From: Hyperoodon ampullatus
Taxonomy: Eukaryota; Chordata; Mammalia; Artiodactyla; Ziphiidae
Direction: 5' to 3'
Length of the DNA stretch: 64,000 nt
NCBI GenBank assembly: GCA_949752795.1
Contig: CATKHW010000422.1
Coordinates: 868,001-932,000, forward strand
The translations under genes and the position numbers were made by a program. The notes beneath the pieces are model-generated. The model was not told the DNA's origin. It did not search any database and worked only from the letters and a program-made list of their open reading frames with translations. This document shows, in pieces, positions 62,593 to 64,000 of the stretch (position 1 is its first letter; the number at the start of each line of letters is the position of its first letter).

Positions 62593-64000
62593 GCATAAAC
62601 ATGGCAGGGAGAATCAGCTCAAACCCACTATAAAAAGGAATTTCAAAAACAAAACAAAAAAAATGGGAAATTCTTTACAATTCCTTCAGGGTCTCTGATG
62701 AAACCTGGAATGACCCTATCTACAATGACAGCTGGATGTGGCATAAGGAGGGACACTTGGGACTGAGACGATTGGTGAGATTGGGTGAGCAAATGCAGAC
62801 CCTTTGAAGCACAAATGACTGGCACCCATTCCATGGGTCCCAACTCTCCAGGTTGAAGGGAATATTACTACAGCTATAACATGTACGGGAAACCTAGAGA
62901 ACGGACACACTGTGAATACGAAAGGTTTCTAAAACTCAACGAATAGTCCCTCTCCTGGTGCTCCGGTTTGACTTTGCATCTGCTTTACTATCAACATCCC
63001 AACTTGGGGAGACAGACCATTTAACCTCCTGGTTTGCACAGGTTGCCAATATGGCAGAGGATGAAAGGGAAGAGGGAGAACCAAAGAGAGAGTAGCTGTT
63101 AGGCATTTGAACGGGCACATATCACTGTAATTTCCCGGCAGTAGGAAGAATTAACCAAAGTCTCAGCCACCCACCGGGAAGCAGCATAGGTCTTGAACCA
63201 AAATTTTGGACTTACGGTCAGCTCACCAAAAACGAGTTGAAAAATGGAGCTCAGGGGCACAGCAATTCACAAACTGGCCGAGTAATAAAGGACAACTATC
63301 GTCCAATAATCTGTTGAGGGAAGGCAACGAGGCGGACTTGAAAGCGAGGCAGAATAGCAGGAAACAGATTTCAAGAGGTACGTTGGAATCGCCTTTAAAG
63401 CACAGGAAGAGGGGCACAACTTTGACAATGATGCACTTGGCCAAAAAGGGCGTATGCGTTTTCTCCTGAATATATTCAGGAGAATACGCATACGCCCTTT
63501 TTGGCCAAGCAAGCAAGCGGGCAATGCAAATCTGCACTACAAAGAAGTATCACTTCCCACCGGTCAAAAGGGACATCCACAAAATGTGTAAAAACCAGAA
63601 AGGCAAGACAGGCCCTGGAGAACAGGGAGCCTTGTTATGCTGATGGGCGGGATGTAAATTGCCAACTGCCTCTCTGGAGGAGTGTATTGTGTTCCCTAAA
63701 ACAAGTAAAGAATAGAGCTACAGAGCCAAGGACACTTACAGTCTAGGGAATATACCTTGGGAAAACTGAAAATCAATAAGACAGAGCCACCCCAAAATTT
63801 AGGGCTGCACTGCTTACAAGGACCTCAAATTGGGTACACCTTAAATATCCCAGAAAATATAAAAATGGTTCAAAAAATTGTGGTACTTACGTACGATGGA
63901 ATATCCCTCAGCCATGAAATCAATGTCATAAGACCAGTAGCAGCAAAATGGGTGGATTCAGGTACGATGATTCTAAGTGAAATAAGTCACACAGAAAAAG
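61292..64000 (+). repeat. Two-unit higher-order repeat, copy 2 (cut by edge)
   Basis: This is the counterpart of 57815-60850. It runs to the window edge, so the extent of this dimer pattern to the right is unknown. Confidence 0.75.
62593..64000 (+). repeat. Satellite unit 37 (B), cut by window edge
   Basis: About 1,408 bp are visible. The palindrome at 63436-63509 has one mismatch (GAATACGC). The CCAAT motif is lost (AACCAAAGAG near 63079). The array evidently continues beyond the window. Confidence 0.95.

Larger units (their letters stand above)
1..64000 (+). repeat. 1,739-bp satellite array, 36 full units plus one partial
   Basis: The landmark string GCATAAACATGGCAGCGAG recurs, with small changes, at 1, 1740, 3479, 5218 and so on to 62593. 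Every unit runs in the same direction, and the spacing is 1739 bp or, in nine units, 1 to 2 bp shorter. No unit is inverted, and nothing longer than a few bases is inserted anywhere. Divergence between units is low by eye, being point substitutions plus single-base indels, many of them in the A-rich tract. This is a complex satellite, probably centromeric or heterochromatic. No gene is present in any stretch, so the unit entries account for all of the sequence. Confidence 0.98.
26650..64000 (+). repeat. Subfamily B block (late unit 16 to 37)
   Basis: The diagnostic bases differ from the left block: CCTCCTGG, CCAAAGTCTC, TGTAAAAACCAG, GCATTGTGTTCC, CACTTCCAGTC, AAATATCCCAGGAAAT, ATAAAAATGGTTC, GAGGAATATATCTG and ACCTTCCTCAG. 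Units here differ from each other more than in block A and carry higher-order patterns. Some segments return to A-like bases: AAGGAGGGACACTTGG in units 18, 19 and 35-37, and a short A-like patch in unit 30. Confidence 0.85.

Noticed and set aside
51..63746. Open frames of 60-104 codons on both strands, repeated in every unit
   Set aside because: They recur with the 1,739-bp period, overlap each other on both strands, mostly begin at TTG or GTG, and vary by amino-acid-changing substitutions. They are by-products of the satellite sequence, not genes.
1..64000. CRISPR array
   Set aside because: Spacing is 1,739 bp and the sequence between palindromes is itself repeated, so there are no unique spacers.
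1..64000. Ribosomal DNA or another multicopy gene cluster
   Set aside because: No rRNA, tRNA, snRNA or histone-like sequence is recognisable in the unit.

Overview
The whole 64 kb window is one uninterrupted head-to-tail tandem array of a complex satellite DNA with a 1,739-bp repeat unit. From the window's first base I count 36 complete units (1737 to 1739 bp each) and a 37th cut off by the right edge (62593-64000). There is no unique sequence, no RNA gene, no CRISPR array, no recognisable transposon insertion and no inverted unit. The open reading frames on both strands recur once per unit, mostly lack an ATG start, and show no sign of being genes.

This is eukaryotic, most likely vertebrate, satellite heterochromatin. 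Reasons: the kilobase-scale unit, homogenised in blocks; many inter-unit differences that are CpG to TpG/CpA changes, as expected where CpG is methylated; and a degenerate match to the mammalian CENP-B box in each unit. A unit of about 1.74 kb matches in length the 'common cetacean satellite' that I recall being described at about 1.75 kb, so a whale or dolphin is my best guess. That guess rests on length alone.

Layout. Units 1-15 and the first quarter of unit 16 (1 to about 26.5 kb) form a very homogeneous subfamily A. A switch inside unit 16 (about 26.52-26.65 kb) leads into a more varied subfamily B (to the right edge). Units 16, 18 and 19, beside the switch, have the most decayed central palindrome. 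Within B, units 20-30 show a four-unit (about 6,956 bp) higher-order periodicity (21 like 25, 23 like 27, 24 like 28, 26 like 30). Units 22 and 23 are a near-identical neighbouring pair. From about 57.8 kb a two-unit (3,478 bp) periodicity links 34-35 with 36-37, and an echo of it links 31 with 33.

The most striking element is a 74-bp palindrome with no spacer (37-bp arms, centre GAATATATTC), present once in every unit. It is perfect in 16 of 37 units and has one mismatch in 13 more. It lies 41 bp after the CENP-B-box-like motif. It could extrude as a cruciform or, if transcribed, fold into a 37-bp hairpin. It is the best candidate for a functional element of the array, but nothing in the window proves a function.
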